Shown here: positions 7,564-15,274 of the stretch, piece after piece
How the letters are laid out: each line of letters starts with the position of its first letter
How positions within the stretch are numbered: position 1 is the first letter of the stretch
Assembly (NCBI GenBank): GCA_024275555.1
Contig: JAJRYW010000312.1
Coordinates: forward strand, 1 to 28,314
From: Calditrichota bacterium
GTDB taxonomy: Bacteria; Calditrichota; Calditrichia; RBG-13-44-9; J075
DNA length: 28,314 nucleotides
Direction of reading: 5' to 3'
The notes under the pieces: generated by a model
Database searches by the model: none
Seen by the model: the letters and a program-made list of their open reading frames with translations, nothing else
Told to the model about the DNA's origin: nothing
Made by a program: the position numbers and the translations under genes

Positions 7564-8034
7564 ATGGAAAAGAAAAATTTATTGATTTTTTGGGCAGCGG
7601 TTGTAACGGGTGTATTCCTGATCGCTTGCTCGGCAGGCAAGCAGATGACGGCTCAAGCCGATCTCCCGCCCGCGCCCAAACAGGTAGCCCCGGAAACCCA
7701 TCCGGAGGTAGATTTCAGTTTAAGCTGTATTGAATGCCACAGCACAGAAACGCCCGACCAGGTAGAAGAGTGGTCTGCCGGGATGCATGGCCAGGTGAAT
7801 GTGAATTGTTTTGTCTGCCATGGCGATGGGATTGAAGAGTTTTATCCCTCTCCCACAACGGAGCGTTGTGTCAGTTGCCACTCCCGCTACGAGGTCAACT
7901 TCTCGGCCGAGAAAGAAGCCTCTTCCTGTTTCAGTTGTCATGATGGGCATACTCTTAAGTTCCATCCATCGGACACGCCGGGTTTTGGCCGCTTATTTCC
8001 CAGTCAACTGCCCCGGGTGGGGAAGCAGATTTGA
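7564..8034 (+). CDS. Tetraheme cytochrome c lipoprotein, putative NapA electron donor
   Basis: 156 aa. A lipobox (FLIACS, lipidated Cys 22) follows a hydrophobic signal, and a Pro-rich linker leads to four CxxCH motifs with cysteines starting at 55, 82, 102 and 122. Placement directly before napA, with no napB or napC in view, makes it the best candidate to hand electrons to NapA. The heme region resembles the start of the octaheme protein at 3612: both read C-x-ECHS, then a short P-x-x-V-x-EW stretch, then H-x-x-V-x-V-x-C-x-x-CH, suggesting shared ancestry. The last 25 residues after the fourth heme are poorly patterned and end abruptly, so a late frameshift cannot be excluded. The gap to napA is 64 bp. 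Confidence 0.88.
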   Translation: MEKKNLLIFWAAVVTGVFLIACSAGKQMTAQADLPPAPKQVAPETHPEVDFSLSCIECHSTETPDQVEEWSAGMHGQVNVNCFVCHGDGIEEFYPSPTTERCVSCHSRYEVNFSAEKEASSCFSCHDGHTLKFHPSDTPGFGRLFPSQLPRVGKQI

Positions 8035-8098
8035 AGTCTGCACCAGGCAATATGTTGAGTTAAAAAATGTGATCTACAACTAATTTGGGAGAAAAAAG

Positions 8099-10353
8099 AT
8101 GGCATTATCCAGAAGAGAATTTTTAAAGCTATCTGCGGCCAGCGCTGCCGCTGCTGCAATCGGTTCGGTCATTCCGGGCAGCAGCAGCTTATACGCCCAG
8201 CCGTCCATGCAATGGCATAAGTCGGTCTGCCGTTTTGCGGCACCGGCTGCGGGGTGATGGTCGGGGTCAAAAACGGCCGGGTCGCCGCCATAAAAGGAGA
8301 TAAGGAAAACACCATTAACCGGGGCTTGCTCTGTGTAAAAGGATTTTATCTGCACAAGATCGTTTACGGGAAAGATCGACTACTCCATCCCCTGATCCGC
8401 AAGAACGGAAAACTGGAAAAAGCAACCTGGGACGAGGCCATGAGCCTGGTCGCCCGAAAGTTTAGCGAAATTAAAGAGAAACATGGGGCTGACGCCCTGG
8501 CCTTTTACGGCTCCGGACAGGGAACTACCGAAGAAACCTACATCGCTAACAAACTTTTTAAAGGACACATCGGTACGAACAATTTTGAAGGCAACCCGCG
8601 CTTGTGTATGGCCAGCGCCGTGGGCGGCTACCTGACCACCTTTGGCGCGGATGAGCCGGTGGGCAGCTATGATGACATCGATCATGCCGATCTGTTTTTG
8701 CTGATCGGCTCCAACACCTCGGAATGTCACCCGGTGATATACGACCGCCTGGTAGCCCGCAAGAAAAAAGATCCCCGGGTAAAATTTATCATCATTGATC
8801 CCCGGAAAACCCCTACCAACAAAATTGCCGATATACACTTGCAGATTCTGCCCGGCTACGACCTGGCTCTTATGCACGCAATTGCCCGAATTCTGATTAA
8901 GGAGGGCTACACCGATGAACAGTTTATTAAAGACTCGGTGAAGTTCAGCGACGGCAAAAAAGCGATCAGCTATGATGATTACAAGAAATTCCTGGAAAAA
9001 TTTACCCCGGAATTTGCCGCAAAGCAGGCCGGCGTATCGGCAAAAGACATCGTAAAAGTTGCCCGCATGTTTGGGGAGGCTCCCAACGCCGTCACTATGT
9101 GGACCATGGGCGTCAACCAGCGCACCCGCGGGGTGTGGATGAATAACCTGATCCACAATTTACACCTGCTGACCGGCAAGCTGGGCCGGCTGGGAAGCGA
9201 TTCGCTTTCCCTGACCGGTCAGCCCAACGCCTGCGGCGGGGTGCGGGAAGGCGGCGGATTATGCCACCTGCTTCCCGGCCACCGCAAGGTCGCCAATCCC
9301 AAGCACCGTGAGGAGATCGCCAAAATCTGGAATGTTCCGGTGGAAAATATCCAGCCCAAACCGGGCAAACATACGATGGCCATGTTCGAAGCGCTGACGA
9401 CAGAAGAGATTAAAGGGATCTACATTATGTGCACCAACCCGGCTCAGTCGCTGCCGCACCTGAACAAATACCTGCCGGGCATGAAGAAGGCTTTTGTGGT
9501 GGTAGCAGACGCGTTCCATCCCACGGAAACTACCAAGCTGGCCGACGTGGTATTGCCGGCGGCTTTTTGGAGCGAGAAGGAAGGCGTTTACGGCTGCACG
9601 GAGCGCCGTTCCCAGCACATGCCCAAATCGATTGACCCCCAGGGCGAGGCGCGCTGGGATGGCGACATCTTAATGGACCTGGCCCGGCGGATGGGATACG
9701 GAAAGAACTTCGAGCACTTTAAAACGCCGGAAGACGTCTGGAATGAATATCTTTTAACCACCAAGGGCCGGGATATGGACTTGACCGGCGCCCCCTACTC
9801 GCGTCTCCGGGAGGTACGGGGGTTGCGCTGGCCGGTGCCCACCGAAGATCATCCCGGCACCCGCCATCGCTTTACCGAAGAAGACCCGCTCTTCCCCAAA
9901 GAAAAGGCCAAGGGGCGGCGGATGTTCTTTTATAACCGGCCGGATGGAAAAGCTACCATCTACGCCCGGCCCGCCAAAGGCCCGGAAGAGCCCACGGATA
10001 GCGAATATCCTTTCGCCTTTACCACCGGGCGGGTGCTGGAACACTGGCACACCATGACGATGACCGGCCAGGCGCCGGCATTAGTCCGGGCGGTACCCAA
10101 ACCGTACGTGGAAATTCATCCCGATGACGCCCGGAAACTGGGCATTGCCGACAAGGATGAGGTGCGCATCACCACCCGCCGCGGTGAGTTGGATTTGATG
10201 GCGCGCATCATAGACCGGCCCCGCCCGGGAACCCTGTTTGTTCCCTGGCACTGGGCGGAAAAATTAGCCAACCTGTTGACTATTGATGCGATTGATCCCG
10301 GCTCAAAAGAACCGGAGTACAAAGTCTGCGCTGCACAGGTTCGCAAAGTCTGA
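8099..10353 (+). CDS. napA: Periplasmic nitrate reductase catalytic subunit NapA, with a one-base frameshift
   Basis: The ATG at 8099 follows GGGAG. The first frame gives a Tat signal (SRREFLKLSAA at 4-14) and enters the [4Fe-4S] motif as VCRF, then runs to a stop at 8255-8257. Shifting by -1 in the four-T run 8233-8236 restores CRFCGTGC and an open frame to 10353 (about 751 aa in total). The restored ligands are C44, C47, C51 and C79, and the Mo-binding Cys is about residue 170 in NPRLCMASAV. NapA landmarks continue: DEPVGSYDDIDHAD, NQRTRGVWMNN, LTGQPNACG and NPKHREEIAKIW, ending KEPEYKVCAAQV. It needs Mo-bisMGD and reduces nitrate to nitrite in the periplasm. All other parts look intact, so the lesion is either a base missing from the sequence, a recent mutation or slippage. 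napD, napG and napH follow. Confidence 0.92.
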
Positions 10354-10371
10354 TTGTGATGACACCCGGCA

Positions 10372-10399
10372 GCCGGGAAGCCGCCTATGGCTTCCCGGC
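10372..10399 (+). other. Perfect hairpin between napA and napD
   Basis: gccgggaagcc (10372-10382) and ggcttcccggc (10389-10399) form a perfect 11-bp stem with a 6-nt loop. An A-run, not a T-run, follows, so it is not a + strand terminator. A role in protecting or separating the napA and napDGH messages is possible. Confidence 0.55.
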
Positions 10400-10430
10400 C
10401 TTGCCGAAAAAAACGGAAAGCGAGGACACT

Positions 10431-10676
10431 ATGTTGATTGCCAGTATGATTGTAAAAGTAGACCCCCGGGTAGCAAACGCCGTAGCGGAAAAGCTGGCCG
10501 GCATGGCGGATGTAACCTCCTACGGGGTGCATAAAAAAGAACACATTATTCTGGTGGCGGAAAAAAAGTCTGCCAAAGAGTTGGAACAACTCTCCCAATA
10601 TATCTTGATGGAGTTTCCGGATGTTATTGGCGTTTTCCCGACTTACCTGACCTCCATGGAAGCGGCAACCGAGTAG
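10431..10676 (+). CDS. napD: NapD-family chaperone for NapA maturation
   Basis: 81 aa. The start at 10431 has GAGGA upstream; earlier in-frame ATGs lie inside the napA-napD hairpin. The pattern is that of NapD: an N-terminal strand (LIASMIVKVDP), a helix (VANAVAEKLAGM), a strand around VTSYGVHKKEHIILVAE, a second helix, and a closing strand IGVFPTYL. NapD is a small cytoplasmic ferredoxin-fold protein that binds the Tat signal of NapA and holds it back until the Mo cofactor is inserted. Its place after napA fits this. It ends in TAG 16 bp before the napG-like gene. Sequence identity to textbook NapD is low, but size, fold pattern and context agree. Confidence 0.85.
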   Translation: MLIASMIVKVDPRVANAVAEKLAGMADVTSYGVHKKEHIILVAEKKSAKELEQLSQYILMEFPDVIGVFPTYLTSMEAATE

Positions 10677-10691
10677 GGGAGCGGTCTTTCT

Positions 10692-11207
10692 ATGGCTGGA
10701 TTTTGGAATTGGTTGAGGCGCCGGGATCAGTCAGAACGATGGCTGCGCCCGCCCGGGGCCTTGCCGGAATCGGAGTTTGTCCAACGCTGTATAAAGTGCG
10801 ATAAGTGTGTGCAGATTTGCCCTTATGGCAGCATCAAGCCGTTGGGAAGCGCCGCCGGTTTCAAACTGGGTACCCCGGTGATTTTTGCCCGGGAAATTCC
10901 CTGCTATGTGTGTATGAAGTGCCCGCCGGTGTGTCCCAGCGGAGCGTTGGATAACAGCTTAACGGATAAAAAAGATATTCGGATGGGACTGGCCCGGATC
11001 GATCCGGAGTTGTGCATGGCCTACAATGGGGTCATCTGCCGGGCTTGTTTTGAACGCTGCCCGATCTACCGGGAAGCAATTGTGCTGAAAGATGAACTCT
11101 ATCCGGAAGTGGTTGCGGATAAATGTATTGGCTGCGGAATCTGTGAGAGTGTTTGCCCCGTGGATGAAGCGGCTATTCGTGTGGGACCTCGCCCTGATTT
11201 GCTCTAA
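10692..11207 (+). CDS. napG: NapG-like ferredoxin with four [4Fe-4S] clusters, no Tat signal
   Basis: 171 aa. After a short basic N-terminus, WLRPPGALPESEF marks the usual start of mature NapG. Four Cys sets follow: C33/36/39/43, C71/74/77/81, C108/116/119/123 and C145/148/151/155, enough for four [4Fe-4S] clusters. Other NapG features are REIPCYVC and PSGALDNSLTD. Classical NapG has a Tat leader and works in the periplasm with NapH as a quinol dehydrogenase. Here the first 20 residues (MAGFWNWLRRRDQSER) contain no hydrophobic Tat core, and the upstream sequence is napD, so no longer start is possible. It may therefore work on the cytoplasmic side of NapH, or be a NapF/NapG intermediate. Confidence 0.85.
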   Translation: MAGFWNWLRRRDQSERWLRPPGALPESEFVQRCIKCDKCVQICPYGSIKPLGSAAGFKLGTPVIFAREIPCYVCMKCPPVCPSGALDNSLTDKKDIRMGLARIDPELCMAYNGVICRACFERCPIYREAIVLKDELYPEVVADKCIGCGICESVCPVDEAAIRVGPRPDLL

Positions 11208-11224
11208 TCTTTGAGGACGAAGCG

Positions 11225-12064
11225 TTGAAAAAACAGACTTTTTACCGCCGCTTAAATAAAACCCGTCAGCTTGTCCAGGCGGCAACGTTGCTTTTTTTGT
11301 TTTCTATACCGGTTTGGCACGCCCTGGGGTTTTACGGGATTCTTGGCAGTTTTTATTCCCTGACCATCGCCGGGGTGGAAATAACCGACCCGCTGATGGC
11401 GCTCCAAACCGTGCTGCTCAGCAAACAAATATATCTCCCGCTCCTGCTCAGCGCCGTTATTCCGGTTTTAATTGCCCTCGTATTCGGCAAAGTCTTCTGC
11501 AGTTGGGCCTGCCCGTATAACACCCTGGTTGAGTGGGGATACCGGCTAAGGCGGCGTTTTTTTTCGGGAAATATCAAGCATCATCCGGTCCCGGAGCGTA
11601 ATCCACGCGCATTAATTTTCTACGGCATTTTTTTGTTTATTCTCTTGTTGATTTTGGCGTTCAACATCCCGCTGGCCGGCTATCTTTCTCCGCCGGGGAT
11701 TCTTTCTGCACAAATAACCAGTTTTTTGTCGCAGCGAATTGTTTCGATAGAACTTGCCGCCGTGTTTCTTTTGATCGTTGTGGAAGTGGCCGTGGGGCGG
11801 CGGATTTGGTGCAAGTATCTCTGCCCGGTCGGGGGGATGCTGGCCGTTTTTCGAACCCCATTTACCTTGCGGATCGCCTACCGCTCGGAGCAGTGCGGAT
11901 GCAAGGGGAATATCAGCCCCTGCCAGCAGTCTTGCCCGTTGGGATTGCAGCCCAAGCAGCCCGACGCCTATCCGTACTGTTTTAATTGCGGAATTTGTTT
12001 GCAAGCCTGCGAAAAGACCGGCAATTGCGCCCTGGCATTCAGCTACAAGACCAAAAAAGAATGA
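11225..12064 (+). CDS. napH: NapH-like membrane quinol dehydrogenase subunit
   Basis: 279 aa. It probably starts at TTG 11225 (GAGGA 7 bp upstream), 18 bp after the napG stop. It has four main membrane segments (about 18-36, 70-90, 129-150, 173-190). Two CxxxCP motifs follow membrane segments (CSWACPYN from C92, CKYLCPVGG from C196), the NapH/NosR/RdxA signature. The C-terminal cytoplasmic part has a ferredoxin-like CFNCGICLQAC (C252/255/258/262) plus C224, C226, C233 and C237, so about two [4Fe-4S] clusters. NapH with NapG oxidises menaquinol or ubiquinol and feeds NapA. As no NapC or NapB is seen, the path here may run from NapGH through the tetraheme lipoprotein to NapA (inference). It is the last gene of the operon and converges on the regulator at 12115. 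Confidence 0.9.
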   Translation: MKKQTFYRRLNKTRQLVQAATLLFLFSIPVWHALGFYGILGSFYSLTIAGVEITDPLMALQTVLLSKQIYLPLLLSAVIPVLIALVFGKVFCSWACPYNTLVEWGYRLRRRFFSGNIKHHPVPERNPRALIFYGIFLFILLLILAFNIPLAGYLSPPGILSAQITSFLSQRIVSIELAAVFLLIVVEVAVGRRIWCKYLCPVGGMLAVFRTPFTLRIAYRSEQCGCKGNISPCQQSCPLGLQPKQPDAYPYCFNCGICLQACEKTGNCALAFSYKTKKE

Positions 12065-12066
12065 CC

Positions 12067-12088
12067 GTTCCAGGCAGGAGCCTGGAAC
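12067..12088. terminator. Hairpin between converging napH and regulator genes
   Basis: gttccaggc (12067-12075) and gcctggaac (12080-12088) form a perfect 9-bp stem with a 4-nt loop in the 50-bp gap between two converging genes. T-runs are weak or distant on both strands, so it is at most a modest two-way terminator. Confidence 0.5.
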
Positions 12089-12114
12089 AAGAACGGAGAT
12101 ATGCAAAATAATTT

Positions 12115-13473
12115 TTAGCGTAATTTATATTTGTTAATCAACCGGTGGATGGTGCGCCGGTCGATTCCACAGGAAGCGGCGGTGCGGGAAATATTCCAGC
12201 CGTGTTTCTCTAATTGGGCCCGCAGATAGCGTCGTTCGAATTCTTCGATGACCAATTCTTTCGCCTCGTGGTAGGAAAGGTTTTCCCAATCATGCCGTCC
12301 GACCAGGTGATCATTCCGGTTGTTGTGGGCGTGAATAGGCAGGTCTTCCGGCGTGATAATGGGCGGCTCGGCCAGGTAATAGCTGCGCTCGATGATGTTT
12401 TGCAATTCCCGCACATTGCCCGGCCAATGGTATTGTTGCATCTTTTTTATGGCCTGGCTGGTGAAGCCGGTAATCCCGCGGTCGTATTTTTGGTTATACC
12501 TGGCCAAAAAATGCTCCGCCAGGAGCTGGATATCGTCAATCCGTTCCCGCAGCGGGGGAATATGGATTTGGATGGTGTTGATCCGGTAGAAAAGGTCCTC
12601 CCGGAGCATCCCGTTTTGCACCACATCTTCGACCTTTCGGTTGGTCGCCGAAACCAGGCGGATATCAATATTAATTTCCTGTTTTCCGCCGATGCGCCGG
12701 ATTTTCCGGTCTTCCAGCATTCGCAGCAGTTTTACCTGCATTTCCGGGGGCATTTCGCAGATTTCGTCTAAAAAAAGCGTGCCGCCGTTGGCTAATTCTG
12801 CCAGGCCCGGTTTGGCCTGGAAGGCGCCGGTAAAAGCCCCTTTCTCGTATCCGAACAATTCACTCTCAAAAAGATTGGCCGGCAATGCCCCGCAGTTGAT
12901 GGGAATCATAGGTTGGTTACGTCGCAGGGAGTATTTATGGATGCTCCGGGCCACCAACTCTTTGCCCACCCCGCTTTCGCCGGTTATCAGAATATTGGCA
13001 TTTCCATAGGCAATCTTGCGGATCACCTCAAACAATTCCAACATCACCTTGCTCCGGGCCACCATACGATGCATCCCGCTCTCCAGGGAAGACTCCTGGG
13101 GCGAAATCTGCTCCAGCGCTTCTTCAATGGAAGAAAGCAGGCGTTTGGTGGTAAAGGGCTTCTCGATAAAATCGATCACGCCGATTTTTAGCGCCGCCAC
13201 ACCTTGTTCAACCGTTCCATAGCCGGTTACCATAATGATGGGGAGATAGGGGAAATCCTTTTTCAGAATGGAGACCAGCTCCATTCCATCCATTTCCGGC
13301 ATTTTTAAATCGCAAACTACCAGGTGGAAATCCGATTCTTTCTTTAGCAGTTTTAAGGCTTTCGGGCCGCTTGGAGAAGTCTGCACATCATATCCTGCTT
13401 TGGAAAGAATTCGTTGATAGTTGTTGAGCATTTCCTGCTCATCATCAACAACGAGAATCTTATGATTTTCCAT
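12115..13473 (-). CDS. NtrC-family sigma-54-dependent response regulator (partner of kinase at 13460)
   Basis: 452 aa in the standard three-domain order. Receiver 1-120: acidic pair D10/D11, phospho-acceptor D55 (VVCDLKMPEMDG), T83 and K105. AAA+ domain about 133-370: Walker A GESGVGKE (164-171), GAFTGA loop (211-216) that contacts sigma-54, and Walker B LFLDE (232-236). The Fis-type helix-turn-helix at the end is NISRTAASCGIDRRTIHRL. All key residues are present, so it should be active. Its start lies inside the kinase gene (14-bp overlap), so the pair is co-translated. The operon converges on the nap genes, and its likely targets are the respiratory operons of this window that carry -24/-12-like promoters. 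The targets are not shown directly. Confidence 0.95.
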   Translation of the reverse strand: MENHKILVVDDEQEMLNNYQRILSKAGYDVQTSPSGPKALKLLKKESDFHLVVCDLKMPEMDGMELVSILKKDFPYLPIIMVTGYGTVEQGVAALKIGVIDFIEKPFTTKRLLSSIEEALEQISPQESSLESGMHRMVARSKVMLELFEVIRKIAYGNANILITGESGVGKELVARSIHKYSLRRNQPMIPINCGALPANLFESELFGYEKGAFTGAFQAKPGLAELANGGTLFLDEICEMPPEMQVKLLRMLEDRKIRRIGGKQEINIDIRLVSATNRKVEDVVQNGMLREDLFYRINTIQIHIPPLRERIDDIQLLAEHFLARYNQKYDRGITGFTSQAIKKMQQYHWPGNVRELQNIIERSYYLAEPPIITPEDLPIHAHNNRNDHLVGRHDWENLSYHEAKELVIEEFERRYLRAQLEKHGWNISRTAASCGIDRRTIHRLINKYKLR

Positions 13474-15043
13474 TGCCGACTCCTACTTCAATAATAAAAC
13501 ACGCTCCATGTTCCGGCTGGGGATTGGCCAGGTAGATTCGTCCGCCATGGTTTGCAATAATGTTTCGGACGATAAACAACCCCAGGCCGGTTCCTTTGTC
13601 GTCCTGTTTGGTGGTATAAAAGGGCGCAAAGATTTGGTCGCGGATTTCCGGGGGGATGCCCGGGCCGTTATCGCTAAAGGCAATGCGCACGTGCGGCGAG
13701 TCTGTGGGGCCGTCGCAGTATTTCATGTCGATGGTAATCTTGCCCTTATCTTTGGGAAGCACATCGAGACTGTTGTTGATCAGGTTGCAAAAGACCTGTT
13801 CCATCTGGGAAAAATCGCCTGTTGTGACCACCTGCCGGGGTAGTTTGGTTACCTCCACCGTTGCGCGACGTTTTTTGATGCGGGGCTGCAACACTTTCAA
13901 AGATTGCTCTACTACAGCGTTCAAATCAATCGCTTGTTCGGTATGGGGGCGCTTCCGGGCGTAATGGAGGATGTGTTTGGTGGATTCGGCAATCCGTTTC
14001 GTTTGTTTAATAATGCTTTCCAAATCTTCAAGAATATCGGGATCTACGTTTTTTGCCGCAAGTTCTTCCCGGAGAAGCTCGGCCCGGATAAGGATAATGC
14101 CGGCCGGATTATTTACCTCGTGAGCAATTTCCGCTGCTACCTCGCCCAGGGTTACTAAGCGGTCAGCGCGTTCCAGGTTGGATTGAATAAAGAGTTTCTC
14201 GCGCTCCTGGGCCTGCCGCAGTTTATCAACAGTCCGATTAAAATATTGCGCCAGTTCTGCCAACTCATGCTGCCCGCGCATATCGATACGATAGTTCATA
14301 TTTCCCCGGGACAGCTCCTGGAAACCACGGATTATTTTACCCAGCTTTGCTTCAATTTGACCCCGATAGAGAAAATTTAGTACTACCCACAACAAAAAAA
14401 TAATGACCACGGCGCTGGCAATTGTCAGCTTTTTGCTGCGCTCCATCAAATATCGAGTGGCTGCCAATTCGATTTGTACATCGATGGTGCCAATAATTTC
14501 CCCGACATTTGTATGGCAAGGAGCGCATTCCTGATGAACATAAATCGGATGCTGATGCGAATAATGGTCGCCATATTTTATGAAAAGCCCCTGATCCGGC
14601 GTGGGGATAATCCGCACCGAATCTGCCAGGCGTATTTCGAAGATGTTATGGTTGATCTCCTCCGGGCGGGAAGAAAAGATGATCTTGCCGTTCAGGGCGT
14701 AAATGCGGATCAACTCGATGCCCGGATCGGTCGCCAGAATCTGTAGATTTTCCTGGATATGTTCCGGGTCATTTTCCATAAACCCATCAAATATGGACTG
14801 GTAGACGGCGTTGCTGGCCGTTTCGATCATCTCGACCGAAAAATTTTCAAAACTTCGGTCAAATTGAGTGGAGAGATAGATTAACGGTGCGCCGACCACA
14901 ATAAGCAACGCCAGGGTGATAAGCAGCATCAATCGAAATTTGAGTGTAAAGAATATCTTTGGGATAAAGCGCCGCCATTTTTGCTCGCTTCCCGAAGGCG
15001 CAGTTTGTGATGGACGGCCGGGTTGTGTCTCTTTGTCCGCCAT
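13460..15043 (-). CDS. Sensor histidine kinase with a heme c motif in its periplasmic domain
   Basis: 527 aa. The N-terminal tail is cytoplasmic, the first membrane segment about 36-57, the periplasmic sensor about 58-205, the second membrane segment about 206-226, HAMP to about 280, then a HisKA and HATPase core. The H-box is EIAHEVNNPAG (H308); the N-box (NLINNSLDVL) and G-boxes (DNGPGIP, GTGLGL) are intact. Near the end of the sensor is CAPCH (C173, C176, H177) in HQECAPCHTNVGEIIGTIDV, a canonical c-type heme site on the periplasmic face. The signal is therefore probably redox state or a heme ligand such as NO, CO or O2. The Shine-Dalgarno box (GGAG) is about 13 bp from the ATG, which is long, so translation may be modest. 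Confidence 0.93.
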   Translation of the reverse strand: MADKETQPGRPSQTAPSGSEQKWRRFIPKIFFTLKFRLMLLITLALLIVVGAPLIYLSTQFDRSFENFSVEMIETASNAVYQSIFDGFMENDPEHIQENLQILATDPGIELIRIYALNGKIIFSSRPEEINHNIFEIRLADSVRIIPTPDQGLFIKYGDHYSHQHPIYVHQECAPCHTNVGEIIGTIDVQIELAATRYLMERSKKLTIASAVVIIFLLWVVLNFLYRGQIEAKLGKIIRGFQELSRGNMNYRIDMRGQHELAELAQYFNRTVDKLRQAQEREKLFIQSNLERADRLVTLGEVAAEIAHEVNNPAGIILIRAELLREELAAKNVDPDILEDLESIIKQTKRIAESTKHILHYARKRPHTEQAIDLNAVVEQSLKVLQPRIKKRRATVEVTKLPRQVVTTGDFSQMEQVFCNLINNSLDVLPKDKGKITIDMKYCDGPTDSPHVRIAFSDNGPGIPPEIRDQIFAPFYTTKQDDKGTGLGLFIVRNIIANHGGRIYLANPQPEHGACFIIEVGVGNGKS

Positions 15044-15189
15044 AGGAGTGGTGTTTCTCCAAATAATGTGCGGTATTTGGCAACGATTACCAACGTTCTA
15101 AACCCTAAACAGGCAAGCGACATACTCACCCCAGGTTTAAAAATAGCAGAATTACCCGGGCATACAATGATTTTTGTTATCGAAAAAGA

Positions 15190-15201
15190 TGACTTTTGTC
15201 A
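15190..15201. promoter_or_regulatory. TGAC-N4-GTCA palindrome upstream of kinase operon
   Basis: tgacttttgtca lies 147 bp before the kinase start, between that gene and the terminator of the cytochrome operon. It has the same form as the palindrome at 1875-1886. Nothing else clear was seen in the 231-bp gap (15044-15274) apart from the terminator at 15213-15246. Confidence 0.25.
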
Positions 15202-15212
15202 GTTATTCAGCA

Positions 15213-15246
15213 CAAAAAAAACCTCCCGACCAAAGCCGGGAGGTTT
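15213..15246 (-). terminator. Rho-independent terminator of the cytochrome operon
   Basis: Read on the - strand, a perfect 10-bp stem (arms 15219-15228 and 15237-15246, core cctcccg/cgggagg) with an 8-nt loop runs into a run of eight T. It lies 29 bp past the stop of the nine-heme gene and separates that operon from the kinase-regulator pair. Confidence 0.92.
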
Positions 15247-15274
15247 AGTAGGATGAGAATAAAAGAAGGTTAGT

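Noticed and set aside
7811..8083. Overlapping + frame across the tetraheme gene
   Set aside because: The heme motifs are all in the other frame. This frame has no ribosome site and no sensible protein pattern.
8380..9156. Antisense 258-codon frame opposite napA
   Set aside because: Shadow of the strongly conserved NapA coding sequence; no start signal or recognisable domain.
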